DNA of 64,000 bases from Gemmatimonadota bacterium (GTDB lineage: Bacteria > Gemmatimonadota > Gemmatimonadetes > Palauibacterales > Palauibacteraceae), in the NCBI GenBank assembly GCA_029262175.1, contig JAJCZV010000062.1, forward strand, positions 62,001 to 126,000. Direction: 5' to 3'. The notes beneath the pieces are model-generated. The model was not told where the DNA came from. It saw only the letters and a list, made by a program, of their open reading frames with translations, and ran no database searches. Positions 1 to 8,869 of this stretch are shown here, piece by piece. Both the position numbers and the translations under genes were made by a program. The first letter of the stretch is position 1, and each line of letters starts with the position of its first letter.

Positions 1-63
1 TTTGGAGGCCGGACGCGAGTCGCTCTATTTTCTTCGGCAGCGCATTTCTTTGACGTGGGATGG

Positions 64-1563
64 ATGATGACAAGAAGTGGAAACAGAAACAGACGAAGCA
101 GAAATACGAGAAGCAGAAATCTTCGAGTTGCAAGCGTGGTCGTTCTTGGAGTCGGTCTTAGCGCTTGCGCCACGAATCCGGCTACCGGAGGTCGGATGCT
201 CTCGCTCATCTCCGAAAGCCAAGAGATCGAGATGGGGCGGGCCTACGCCGACCAGATCGCCTCTTCGATGCCTCGGTACGATGACCCGGGTCTGCAAACC
301 TATATAGAACAGATCGGACTCAGTCTTGCCGCGACCTCGGAGCGACCGGATCTGCCGTGGAGCTTCATCGTCCTCGACGATCCCTCGATCAACGCTTTCG
401 CCGTGCCCGGCGGGTTCCTTTATGTGACTCGAGGCATTCTGACTCATTTCAACTCCGAGGCGGAGCTTGCCGCCGTCCTTGGGCATGAGGTCGGTCACGT
501 GACGGCCCGTCATTCGGTGGAACAACTGAGCCGACAACAGCTGTTCGGCGGCCTCCTCGGGATCGGTTCGATTCTCAGCGAGGATATTCGCAACGTCAGC
601 GGGCTGGGGGCGGCGGCGATCGGGGTCTTCGGCCTCAGCCACAGTCGTAGCGACGAACACCAAGCGGATCTGCTCGGCGTGCGGTATGCCCTCCGGGATC
701 TTTACGACCCCAGGGAAGCGGTCAAGGTGCACACGATGCTCGGGCGACAGACCGAGCTGCGAGGGGGGCGTGGTACTCCGAACTGGCTCGCGACGCACCC
801 GAGTTCGGCCGATCGTATCGCACGGATCCACGCTCAGGTGGACACGATCCCTCAGTCGGTCCTCGCGCCGACGCGGATCCTCGCCGACCAGTATCTGTCG
901 CACGTCGACGGCATGGTCTTCGGAATCAATCCGCGAGATGGTTTCTTTCAAGGGGCGCGCTTTGTTCACCCGGAGCTGGCCTTCGAGTTCAACATGCCGG
1001 ATGGGTGGCAGACGGCGAACCTGACCGAAGCGGTCATCGCTCAAAGCCCCGACGAGGACGCGCTTATCCAACTCACGCTTTCGGGGACCTCCGGCCACGC
1101 CAGCGCAGCGCAGGCCTTCTTTGCCGGGGAAGGCATCCAGTCACGCGGCGTGAACCGCACGACCGTGAATCGACTCCCGGCCACCATCGGCGCCTTCGAG
1201 GCGGCCACGGAGAACGGTCCGGTGTCCGGCGTCGCCGGTTTTGTCGACTACAACGGTCAGACCTACCGGCTCCTAGGGTACACGCCGACTCAAAAATTCG
1301 GGACCTACGACAACGCGTTTCGAACGACCATCGCTTCGTTCGATCGACTTATTGATCAAGCGCTCTTGGGGGTCCAGCCTTTGCGCGTCAACGTGGAGAC
1401 CTTGCCGCGATCGACGACGATCGCGGCGTTGGTCAATCAGCGGGGTAGTCCGATCACGGCCGACGAACTCGCGATCGTCAACGGCGTCGACACCGATACG
1501 CAACTCGCGCAGGGTGCCAAAATCAAATGGATCGTCGGAACTCCGCCCCCGTCCGGCTCTTGA
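64..1563 (+). CDS. M48 family zinc metalloprotease, lipoprotein
   Basis: Probable periplasmic, membrane-anchored zinc endopeptidase of family M48 (BepA/LoiP-like), which usually handles outer-membrane protein quality control. After an Arg-rich start comes a hydrophobic stretch and a lipobox (LSAC, Cys about 35). The zinc motif HEVGH lies near residues 141-145 and the third ligand Glu near 198, in SRSDEHQAD. The roughly 200-residue tail after the catalytic domain is longer than a minimal M48 protein and ends in a segment resembling LysM (a Thr-Ile-Ala-Ala-Leu stretch, then a hydrophobic IKWIVG strand). The start is uncertain: GTG at 55 and ATG at 64 or 67 are all in frame and none has a clear ribosome binding site. 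The next gene starts 73 bases downstream. Confidence 0.88.
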   Translation: MMTRSGNRNRRSRNTRSRNLRVASVVVLGVGLSACATNPATGGRMLSLISESQEIEMGRAYADQIASSMPRYDDPGLQTYIEQIGLSLAATSERPDLPWSFIVLDDPSINAFAVPGGFLYVTRGILTHFNSEAELAAVLGHEVGHVTARHSVEQLSRQQLFGGLLGIGSILSEDIRNVSGLGAAAIGVFGLSHSRSDEHQADLLGVRYALRDLYDPREAVKVHTMLGRQTELRGGRGTPNWLATHPSSADRIARIHAQVDTIPQSVLAPTRILADQYLSHVDGMVFGINPRDGFFQGARFVHPELAFEFNMPDGWQTANLTEAVIAQSPDEDALIQLTLSGTSGHASAAQAFFAGEGIQSRGVNRTTVNRLPATIGAFEAATENGPVSGVAGFVDYNGQTYRLLGYTPTQKFGTYDNAFRTTIASFDRLIDQALLGVQPLRVNVETLPRSTTIAALVNQRGSPITADELAIVNGVDTDTQLAQGAKIKWIVGTPPPSGS

Positions 1564-1636
1564 GCCGGATCGCGATGGAACCGCGTCGCGCAACGAGGCG
1601 TTCAACGCGCGACCGGCCGAACATCGGAGGACTCTG

Positions 1637-3181
1637 TTGAAACGATTAGTCAGCGCGACCGCGGCGCTTCTTTGCCTCATCGCGTCCGGGTGTGCCGCGC
1701 CGGCCTCAACACCTGCGACCGGGGACGTCGCGAACGACGTCGAACGCGCCCTGACGTCGGGCACAGAAACGTTCGATCATTCCGAGTGGGACGCGCTGCT
1801 CCGCGACGGCACGCGCGACGGTCTCGTCGATTATGACTACATGGCGCGCAATCGCGTTCGAATCGACGCCTATGTCGACCGGATCGCCGCAGTCGAACTC
1901 GGCGCGCTGGAGCGAGACGAGCTCAAAGCGCTCCTCATCAACGCGTACAACGTGCTCACGGTTGTCGCGATTCTCGACAACCCGGACGTTCGGTCCATCC
2001 GAGACATCGATGGCGTTTGGTCCGACCTCCTGTGGTCGGTCGGTGGGCATGAGCTGACGCTCGACAACATCGAACACAATCTGCTTCGTCCGTTCTTCAA
2101 GGACCCGCGCATCCACTTTGCAGTCAACTGTGCCTCGCGATCCTGCGCGCCGCTTCCGACCTGGGCGTTCAACGCGCCTGAGCTCGAGGATCAACTCGAA
2201 GAGCGTGCTCGATCGTTCCTCCGTGATCCCAGAAACGTGTCACTCGACGGCGATCGCCTCCGCGTATCGCAATACTTCGACTGGTATGGCGACGACTTTG
2301 TCGCCGAGGGGTGGACGCCCCGGGCCGAGACGATCGCCGAGTTCATCGCGATCTACGCTGACGATGAAGTGCGCGCCGCGGTTCGTGCCAACCCACAAGT
2401 CTCGCTGGGGTTCAGGGATTACGACTGGTCTCTCAACTCCACGTCCGTGACCGAAGAAGTCGCCGCGACCGCGAACTCGGTCGCCTTCGCCGGTGTCTTG
2501 AGGCTTCCGCAGGAAGCGGCTGGCGGGGCCGCCGGTTGGGTAGAGAGGCTGCGGGCGTGGGTGAGCGGCTTCGGAGCCGCAGGCCCCCTCGTCTACGGGC
2601 TCGCGTATGTGCTGGCGGTCGTGTTGCTGGCTCCGGCGTCCGCGCTGACGATCGGCGCGGGTGTCGCATTCGGTCTCGGCCTCGGAACCCTCACGGTGGT
2701 GCTGTCGGCCACCACGGGTGCCTGCCTCGCGTTTCTCATCGGTCGTTACTTGCTGCGCACCCGAGTGGAGCGGTGGCTATCGGGTCGAGCAAAACTGAGC
2801 GCCGTCGATCGGGCCGTCGAAACGCAGGGGTGGCGCGTCGTCGCGCTGACGCGGCTTTCCCCCGCGTTTCCGTTCAACGTCCAGAATTACTTTTATGGTG
2901 TCACCGGCGTGAGCTTCTGGCACTATGCGATCGCCTCCCTTGTCGCGATGGCGCCCGGGACTATGCTGTACGTGTATATCGGGGTGGCGGGGGCGGAAGT
3001 AGCGGAGGCGGCCGGTGGCGCGGCCACTTGGGGTCAAACGGCGCTGTTGATCGCGGGACTCGCGGCGACATTCGGAGTCGTCGTGCTCATCACTCGTGTG
3101 GCGAAGAAGGAACTCGACAAGGCCGTCCGGGACGGCGGCGGCGCGGAGGCCGACGACGTCGTACCTGCAGCAGCCCAGTAG
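1637..3181 (+). CDS. DUF547 lipoprotein fused to a VTT (DedA/TVP38-like) membrane domain
   Basis: About 514 residues. The frame is open well upstream, but TTG at 1637 is the likely start: GGAGG sits six bases before it and translation begins with a lipoprotein signal (hydrophobic run, IASGC). Residues about 40-260 match DUF547, with an NAYNVLT segment and the conserved FAVNCAS..C region. Residues about 310-490 form a polytopic domain of the SNARE-associated/VTT type (TVP38/TMEM64, DedA relatives), with long hydrophobic helices and the LTRLSPAFPFNVQNYFYG re-entrant-loop signature. VTT proteins act as lipid scramblases or lipid-carrier flippases; the role of DUF547 is not established. The two are normally separate proteins. 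The gene converges with the GIY-YIG gene, leaving nine bases between them. Confidence 0.85.
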   Translation: MKRLVSATAALLCLIASGCAAPASTPATGDVANDVERALTSGTETFDHSEWDALLRDGTRDGLVDYDYMARNRVRIDAYVDRIAAVELGALERDELKALLINAYNVLTVVAILDNPDVRSIRDIDGVWSDLLWSVGGHELTLDNIEHNLLRPFFKDPRIHFAVNCASRSCAPLPTWAFNAPELEDQLEERARSFLRDPRNVSLDGDRLRVSQYFDWYGDDFVAEGWTPRAETIAEFIAIYADDEVRAAVRANPQVSLGFRDYDWSLNSTSVTEEVAATANSVAFAGVLRLPQEAAGGAAGWVERLRAWVSGFGAAGPLVYGLAYVLAVVLLAPASALTIGAGVAFGLGLGTLTVVLSATTGACLAFLIGRYLLRTRVERWLSGRAKLSAVDRAVETQGWRVVALTRLSPAFPFNVQNYFYGVTGVSFWHYAIASLVAMAPGTMLYVYIGVAGAEVAEAAGGAATWGQTALLIAGLAATFGVVVLITRVAKKELDKAVRDGGGAEADDVVPAAAQ

Positions 3182-3190
3182 GCGCGAGGC

Positions 3191-4270
3191 TCAGCCGGCC
3201 GCCTCGAGCTGCCGAATCGTAGTCGCCGCGTCCTGCGTCGTGAGGTCGATCGCGAGCCCGTCGGCGCAGCCGTCTTCCAGCCACCGCCCGACCATTACGC
3301 TCGACACGGATTCGCGCGGAGAGAGCACGGACGGGGCGCGAAGCTCCGCGACGCGCACGGCATAGCAGGCATCCTCGACCGCCTCCTGCCACCGTCCATC
3401 GACCCAGTCGACGCGTCGACTCGGCAGAACGCGCCCTGCGGCGACCGGCTGCAGGACACGCCTGGATTCTTCGATGCCCGGGAGCACGATGAGCCAGGAT
3501 CGGCTGTCGGCGTCGGAATCGATCGCAAACCGATACTCTTCGAGTTCTTCTAACCAGTCCATGCGTGCCTGTTGCTCGGCCGCCTTTTCGAACTCCAAGC
3601 CTGCAGCGGCCGTGTCCCGGGCGCGGGCGAACTGGTCGAGCAGAGTCCAGCCGAACTCACGGTCCGTCAGCAGCCGCGCGGCCGCCTCGGCCTGAAGACG
3701 ATAGGCGTCGATTCCAGTGAGTCGAGCGCAAGGTGCGGTGCAGAGTCCCATGTCGAACTGCATACACGGGGTTCGTTCGACATCGGGTCGCACCGGCTCC
3801 GCGCAGCTTCGTAAGCGAAAAATCTTCTCCGTCAGACGTTTCACTCGTTCCGGGAGCCGACGCCCCCAAAAGGGACCCACGTATCGGGCCCCGCTTCTAC
3901 GCGGCCGACGGACGACGCGTAGCCGCGGAAACGGCTCGTTCCAACGGAACTCGAGATACCAGCCGGCATCTCGGCGCTTGAGCGCTTTGTTGTACGGAGG
4001 ACGATCGCGGAGAATCCGAAGCGCCTCTTCCAGACGCGCCTCCAGGTCACTGCCAGTGGGATGTGCTCGTACTCCACGGGCGATCCGGAGCATCTCGGAG
4101 AGGCGCTCACTGTCGGGTCCGCCGCCGTAGAAATAGCCACGCACGCGCCGTCGCAGATTGACGCTCTTTCCTACGTAAAGGGGATGGCCATGCGGGTCGA
4201 CAAACGTGTAAACGCCGGGAGCAGCGGGGAGGTCGGGTACCCAATCGGGGACGGGGGTAGGGCGGGCCAC
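3191..4270 (-). CDS. UvrC-like GIY-YIG nuclease, N-terminal half only
   Basis: 359 residues. Residues about 15-100 form a GIY-YIG nuclease (GVYTFVD...LYVGKS, NLRRRVRGYF, and a Glu in EARLEEALRILRDRPPYN). A cysteine cluster follows (RLRSC...C.FDMGLCTAPC) like the one in UvrC that binds an iron-sulfur cluster, then a UVR-like helix pair (LEFEKAAEQQARMDWLEELEE). The RNase H-like and helix-hairpin-helix domains of full UvrC (about 600 residues) are missing, so at most one incision (3' side) would be expected, as in Cho of E. coli. The last 100 or so residues have no recognisable domain. It is probably an accessory DNA repair nuclease, with a full UvrC elsewhere in the genome. Confidence 0.82.
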   Translation of the reverse strand: MARPTPVPDWVPDLPAAPGVYTFVDPHGHPLYVGKSVNLRRRVRGYFYGGGPDSERLSEMLRIARGVRAHPTGSDLEARLEEALRILRDRPPYNKALKRRDAGWYLEFRWNEPFPRLRVVRRPRRSGARYVGPFWGRRLPERVKRLTEKIFRLRSCAEPVRPDVERTPCMQFDMGLCTAPCARLTGIDAYRLQAEAAARLLTDREFGWTLLDQFARARDTAAAGLEFEKAAEQQARMDWLEELEEYRFAIDSDADSRSWLIVLPGIEESRRVLQPVAAGRVLPSRRVDWVDGRWQEAVEDACYAVRVAELRAPSVLSPRESVSSVMVGRWLEDGCADGLAIDLTTQDAATTIRQLEAAG

Positions 4271-4312
4271 TAGCGGGGCACGGGCTTCGAACGACCTCCT
4301 ATTTCGTGTCCT

Positions 4313-5629
4313 TCAGAAGCGAACCGGACGGGGCTCGCAGTCCGCATCGTAGCCGGTCTCCGGCAGCCAGCCAATCTCGTTGGTTTCCGCTTCGGGCCGA
4401 GTGGTGGGAACCGCGATCCGCGGTAACGGACTCCGCGCGAGCTCCACAAACGTGCCTACGATGGTCGGATCGAGGCTTCGCTTCCCCAAGAGCGCCAGAT
4501 ACTTCAAGACCGCCGGTCTCGTGAGGGCGGGGCGAAACGATCGCTCGCTTCGAAGCACATCGTAGACGTCACAGATCGCTACGATCCGGCTGAACACGTG
4601 CGTATCTCGGTCGAAATGCCGCGTGGGGTAGCCACTTTCGCCTTCCCACGGCATGTGATGTTCGTAGGCGACGACCGCCGCCGCCCCGAACTCGACACCC
4701 GAGTCGAGAAGAAGCGCTGCGCCCTCGGCGGAGTGACTCTGCAGGACGCCGCGCTCGTCACCCGAGAGCATCTCACGACTCACCGAGGGGAGATCGCCGA
4801 GGCGCACTTTCCCAATGTCGTGCAGCAGCCCCGCCACGCCGACCTCCACCACGACTTCCGTTTCGTAACCGAGCCTTTGCGCGAGCTTCATCGATAGAAG
4901 CGCGGTGTTCAGGCTGTGCACCGTCGTGTACTCGTCGAGCGTCGAGATGATGTCGGCTTCGGCAGACAACGATTCATCGTCGATACGCGCGAGCAAGTTG
5001 GAGACGATGCCGGACGCCTCCGGATAGGACAGCGAATAGCCTTGGGAGGCGGCCTCGTGAAGCTGCAGCACCCGATCGGCCTCGGATTGGAGGGACCGGT
5101 CCGGTCTGAGACCCTCGGTAAACACCGATGCGAGCATTCGTTCGGAATCCGGGGCCCCGACGTCCGTCGGTGCCTCGATCGCGTCGGCCGGTTCTGATGG
5201 CGGAGCGGCGGGCGGAGTATTCTCGCTGACGGACTCGGGTGCGGCGTCCAAAAGCACGGCCTGCGTCGAGCCGGCCGCGGTTGCACCCACGAGTTCCAGC
5301 GTGCGCGCGTCCGTCTCGGAACCCACCTGCGCCGCCAGCCCGGCGATCCAACGTCCGAATCCCGCCTCATCGTTGGGCGGGGCCAGGACAGCGATTCCCT
5401 CCTGGCGGAGGCGATCCAGCCAGGCAGCACCGCCGACGTCCAGCGGACGAGAACCCCAGTTGACGCCGGAGGGCGTCAGAATGAAATCGGAGCTGGGCTC
5501 GGCCAGGCGGAGCGTCTCCAGCGCAGCGCGCGCGGTCACGATCAGATCGCCGAGATCCGACGTCGGATGAGGGGTGGATTCGCCAAGAAGCACGCCGACG
5601 TACTCCAAGAACTGCGTGGCTTCCCTCAT
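4313..5629 (-). CDS. HD-GYP domain phosphodiesterase-like protein
   Basis: 438 residues. The N-terminal 190 residues have no known domain and contain a Pro/Ala/Glu-rich linker (about 135-165). Residues about 200-400 are an HD-GYP domain, the cyclic di-GMP phosphodiesterase fold. The expected metal ligands are present: H238, H270-D271 followed by GK, H299, H324-H325, the GYP triplet at 333-335 and D354. Cytoplasmic, as no membrane segment is visible. The start codon overlaps the stop of the upstream HEAT-repeat gene (ATGA), so the two proteins are probably made together and may form a complex. Activity on cyclic di-GMP is inferred from the motifs only; a cyclic GMP-AMP substrate is also possible. 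Confidence 0.85.
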   Translation of the reverse strand: MREATQFLEYVGVLLGESTPHPTSDLGDLIVTARAALETLRLAEPSSDFILTPSGVNWGSRPLDVGGAAWLDRLRQEGIAVLAPPNDEAGFGRWIAGLAAQVGSETDARTLELVGATAAGSTQAVLLDAAPESVSENTPPAAPPSEPADAIEAPTDVGAPDSERMLASVFTEGLRPDRSLQSEADRVLQLHEAASQGYSLSYPEASGIVSNLLARIDDESLSAEADIISTLDEYTTVHSLNTALLSMKLAQRLGYETEVVVEVGVAGLLHDIGKVRLGDLPSVSREMLSGDERGVLQSHSAEGAALLLDSGVEFGAAAVVAYEHHMPWEGESGYPTRHFDRDTHVFSRIVAICDVYDVLRSERSFRPALTRPAVLKYLALLGKRSLDPTIVGTFVELARSPLPRIAVPTTRPEAETNEIGWLPETGYDADCEPRPVRF

Positions 5630-6582
5630 GCGCCCCCATCCTTCCCGAGCGCAGCTCGAACGTCCGGGTCGTTGGACCGGGCGGCCTTCATAATGAGCTT
5701 CTTCCCGGCTCCAATGTCTCCGGGGAACGTGGCCAGTGCCTGAAGCGCGGCCAGCATGACGGGCGTTTTGGGGCCGAGTCGATTGGGCGCAAGCCCGGCC
5801 CCGCTGCGGACGACTTCAATCAGCGCACCGACGGCCTCGGCGTCTCCGGATCGACCGAGCGCGCGAACGCCCATCACACGTTGTTCGTTTGCGATGCTCT
5901 CATCGACCACGATGTGGGAGAGCGTCGAAATTGCCTCGGGCGGACAGGATTCTGTCGCGGCGGCGAGTCCGAGACTGCGGGCACGACGATCATCATCGGC
6001 CAAAAGTCCGCAAAGGGCTCGGTCGCGTAACTCCGGTTTGCGAAGCATGAGTTTGAACGCCTCTCGACGCACGGCGGGGTGTGGGTCCTCGGCGAACGCC
6101 CCGGGGCTCCACTTGCGGGGCAATTCGTCGAGCTCGCCAATCAGCGCAAGCACATTACGTCGGGCGAACCAGCGTTTGTCGCGCGACATACGCACGAGCT
6201 TTTGACCGATCTTCGGTGCGAGCTCCACGAGTCGAGAAAAGAGTCGCTTCCGGGTGGTAAGCGATTCGGACTCGCAGAGGAGCTCGAGCAGGATGTCTGC
6301 CTCGTCGGCGCCGAAACCGGCGAGGAGGGCCTGAACGGCTTCGGCGTCTGCCGACTCGTCATCCAGGAGCCGCCGGATGTTTTCGGGTTGGATGGCACGT
6401 TGCCAAACGTCCTTGGCTAGCCACGAGTCGGCCGGTGAATGACGGATGATCCGCACCAACAGAGACAGGTCCGTCTCCGCGACATCATCGACCGCGGCCC
6501 ATACGGACTCGGATGCATGGCCCAGCTCGATCGCCGTCATCACCAGGCGGTCTGAGCCGACGGAATGCCCCCCAACTGTCAT
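5626..6582 (-). CDS. HEAT-repeat protein coupled to the HD-GYP gene
   Basis: 318 residues, all-helical, with repeated HEAT/armadillo-type helix pairs such as RWFARRNVLALIGELDELP, PHPAVRREAFKLMLRKP and the later RVMGVRALGRSGDAEAVGAL. No enzymatic motif, signal peptide or membrane segment is seen. HEAT proteins are scaffolds that bind other proteins. The ATG is preceded by a strong ribosome binding site (GGAGGTG, six bases upstream on the minus strand). It is the first gene of a two-gene unit and overlaps the HD-GYP gene by four bases. I infer that it is a binding partner or adaptor of that enzyme. Confidence 0.8.
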   Translation of the reverse strand: MTVGGHSVGSDRLVMTAIELGHASESVWAAVDDVAETDLSLLVRIIRHSPADSWLAKDVWQRAIQPENIRRLLDDESADAEAVQALLAGFGADEADILLELLCESESLTTRKRLFSRLVELAPKIGQKLVRMSRDKRWFARRNVLALIGELDELPRKWSPGAFAEDPHPAVRREAFKLMLRKPELRDRALCGLLADDDRRARSLGLAAATESCPPEAISTLSHIVVDESIANEQRVMGVRALGRSGDAEAVGALIEVVRSGAGLAPNRLGPKTPVMLAALQALATFPGDIGAGKKLIMKAARSNDPDVRAALGKDGGA

Positions 6583-6699
6583 TCACACCTCCCCCCCACG
6601 ACCCCTCTGCGGCCCCAAAACCGCTGTCACAGAGGCGGATACGAGCAAGAACTCTGCCCGCAGCGGGTCTCTGAGCGGCGAGGGCCTCGGGGCCGGGAT

Positions 6700-6729
6700 T
6701 TGCCCAGCCCTGGGGCCGATTCGTATTGC
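6700..6729 (+). promoter_or_regulatory. possible promoter for the GDP-mannose dehydratase gene
   Basis: TTGCCC and TATTGC are separated by 18 bases, about 55 bases upstream of the ATG at 6784, in a 201-base gap between divergent genes. The match to the sigma-70 consensus is only moderate. No ribosome binding site is visible before the ATG. Confidence 0.3.
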
Positions 6730-6783
6730 TAGGTGCAGCGGCGCGTTGCGCTGGAATGCGAATAACTACGCGAAAACACGGAT

Positions 6784-7758
6784 ATGATTGCACTTATTAC
6801 AGGGTTGACCGGGCAGGATGGGTCATATTTGGCGGAGCTTTTGCTGGAAAAGGGCTATGACGTCCACGGCGTGGTTCGGCGATCGTCGGTCGAAAAATAC
6901 GATCGCGTAGCGCACCTCCGAGACCGGATCACCCTGCACCAGGCGGACCTTCTGGACCAGCTGTCCTTGATCCGGGTGTTGGAGCGGGTCGAGCCCAAAG
7001 AGGTTTACAATCTCGCGGCGCAGTCCTTCGTCCCGACCTCTTGGGAGCAGCCACTCCTCACGGGGGAGTTCACGGCGCTGGGAGTGACCCGTGTGCTCGA
7101 GGCCATCCGGTCCGTCGATCCGAGTATCCGCTTCTATCAGGCGTCGTCATCGGAGATGTTCGGGATGGTCCGCCAAACGCCGCAAAACGAAGAGACGCCT
7201 TTTTACCCGCGCAGCCCCTATGGCGTGGCCAAAGTGTACGGTCATTTCATCACCGTGAACTATCGCGAGAGTTATGACTTATTTGCCGTGAGCGGGATCC
7301 TGTTCAACCACGAAAGTCCGCGCAGAGGACTGGAGTTCGTGACACGCAAGGTGACGTGGCACGCAGCGCAGATACACCTCGGAATGGCGAGCGAGCTCCC
7401 GATGGGGAATCTCACCGCGCGACGTGATTGGGGGTTTGCAGGAGACTACGTCGACGCGATGTGGCGCATGCTCCAGACGGATACTCCGCAAGACTACGTC
7501 ATCGGTACGGGACAGACACACTCGGTCGAGAATCTTCTCCAGATCGCCTTCGATGAGATCGGCAAGAACTGGCAGGACTACGTTCGGCAAGATCCTGCCT
7601 TGCTTCGCCCGGCAGAGGTGGATCTGTTGTGCGCCGATCCCTCCAAGGCACGAGAGGAGTTGGATTGGGAGCCACGGGTGACGTTCGACGAAATGATCCG
7701 CGACATGGTCCGGGCCGATATCACCCGGCTTCAATCCGAAGGGCCCTCGACCTACTAG
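6784..7758 (+). CDS. gmd: GDP-mannose 4,6-dehydratase
   Basis: 324 residues, an extended short-chain dehydrogenase/reductase. It converts GDP-D-mannose to GDP-4-keto-6-deoxy-D-mannose, the precursor of GDP-fucose, GDP-rhamnose or GDP-perosamine for surface polysaccharides. The cofactor motif [10 protein letters not shown] begins at residue 7, the SSSEMFG segment holds the catalytic Ser/Glu region, and the YxxxK pair is Y146/K150. NHESPRRG and the later [14 protein letters not shown] signatures are specific to this family. It is somewhat shorter than E. coli Gmd (about 370). The partner reductase that sets the final sugar is not adjacent. It converges with lptG, leaving 23 bases. Confidence 0.95.
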   Translation: MIALITGLTGQDGSYLAELLLEKGYDVHGVVRRSSVEKYDRVAHLRDRITLHQADLLDQLSLIRVLERVEPKEVYNLAAQSFVPTSWEQPLLTGEFTALGVTRVLEAIRSVDPSIRFYQASSSEMFGMVRQTPQNEETPFYPRSPYGVAKVYGHFITVNYRESYDLFAVSGILFNHESPRRGLEFVTRKVTWHAAQIHLGMASELPMGNLTARRDWGFAGDYVDAMWRMLQTDTPQDYVIGTGQTHSVENLLQIAFDEIGKNWQDYVRQDPALLRPAEVDLLCADPSKAREELDWEPRVTFDEMIRDMVRADITRLQSEGPSTY

Positions 7759-7781
7759 AGCGCGCCTCCGCTATAGGGCGA

Positions 7782-8858
7782 CTACGTCCGGAGCCGTGAA
7801 AAAAGAAACACGCCAGCGACGAGAAAGACCCCGTTGGGTAGCCAAGCGGCCACCAGCGGCGGGATCGCGCCCCCCGCGCCCAGCGCTTCGGTAATCCGGA
7901 TGAAGATCATGAAGATCGTCGTGGTCGCCAACGCGATGCCGATCGACATGGGCGCACCCCCGCGCTTGTTGGAGTGCGCCAAAGGCATCCCGAACAGAGT
8001 GATGATCAGACAGGCGAACGGGTAAGCGAGGCGCTGCGTTCGCGATGTCTCGAGATCGTGCGCGGTACCACCGGAGCGCTCGATCGCCTCGATGAATTGG
8101 CCGAGCTCCGCGTAGCGCATCTCGTTGACATCTTTTGGCTCGGCCCGAAGCTCGTCGGGTGGCTCATCGAGCTCTCGTACGTGCATCCGAAGGAACTCGT
8201 ACGCCCGCTCGGTCTCCGGATTGTGGAACCTTCGAACCCACCCATGCTGCAGCGTCCAGTCCGCGGTCAGCGAATCGTACTGCGCCGTATTGGAGCTGAT
8301 GTTCATCGTCGGAAACTCTGCTCCCGTGCCCTCCCGCTCGATTTGAATGTCGTCCATGCGCGCTTCACGTGTGTCCAGCCGCCGCACCTTGTACACGAAC
8401 CCTTGGTCCGCGCGGTACACAAAAGACATTCGGATCGTTTGACTGCGGCTCTCCTGGCGCTCCAAGGCCTCGACCGAACGCCGGTTTGTCACGGCAACGA
8501 GCTCGGTAAGGCCAAGTGCGACAAAACTCAGCATCGTGGAAAGCACGAGCAGAGGGACGGCGAATCGATAGAAAGACACGCCGCCGGCTTTCATCGCCGT
8601 GATTTCGAATCGTTTCGTGAGCGCAGAAACCGTGAAGACGGACGCGAGCAGAGATGCGATCGGAAACGCGAGCAGCGACTGGTAGGGAAACTGATACATG
8701 TAGTGCAACGACACTTGCAGACGCGTGACCCCTTGATCGATGAACCGATCGATGTTGTCGGTGAGGTCGATGACCATGAACATCAACGGGACGCCGAGCA
8801 CGCAGACCGCGAAGATCTTGAGAAACTGCATGCCGACGTACCGATCGAGTAGGCGCAT
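7782..8858 (-). CDS. lptG: LPS export permease LptG (YjgP/YjgQ family)
   Basis: About 358 residues from the ATG at 8858 (MRLLDRYVGMQFLK), the typical family N terminus; the open frame further upstream reads Arg-rich filler. Three N-terminal and three C-terminal membrane helices flank a periplasmic beta-jellyroll domain (about 100-270). LptF and LptG form the inner-membrane channel that, with LptB, extracts LPS and passes it to LptC/A. The gene lies 11 bases after the stop of the related upstream permease, in the order lptF-lptG. Assignment as G rather than F rests on gene order and length, so the two could be swapped. Confidence 0.88.
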   Translation of the reverse strand: MRLLDRYVGMQFLKIFAVCVLGVPLMFMVIDLTDNIDRFIDQGVTRLQVSLHYMYQFPYQSLLAFPIASLLASVFTVSALTKRFEITAMKAGGVSFYRFAVPLLVLSTMLSFVALGLTELVAVTNRRSVEALERQESRSQTIRMSFVYRADQGFVYKVRRLDTREARMDDIQIEREGTGAEFPTMNISSNTAQYDSLTADWTLQHGWVRRFHNPETERAYEFLRMHVRELDEPPDELRAEPKDVNEMRYAELGQFIEAIERSGGTAHDLETSRTQRLAYPFACLIITLFGMPLAHSNKRGGAPMSIGIALATTTIFMIFIRITEALGAGGAIPPLVAAWLPNGVFLVAGVFLFSRLRT

Positions 8859-8869
8859 GAGTCGGCCGG

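Noticed and set aside
25..1098. 357-codon open frame on the minus strand over the M48 gene
   Set aside because: It is antisense to a gene with a clear zinc protease motif and lipobox, and its product is Arg/Pro-rich with no domain. It is a by-product of high GC.
7974..8852. 292-codon plus-strand frame over lptG
   Set aside because: Antisense to a well-formed LptG permease; the product is His/Arg-rich with no domain.
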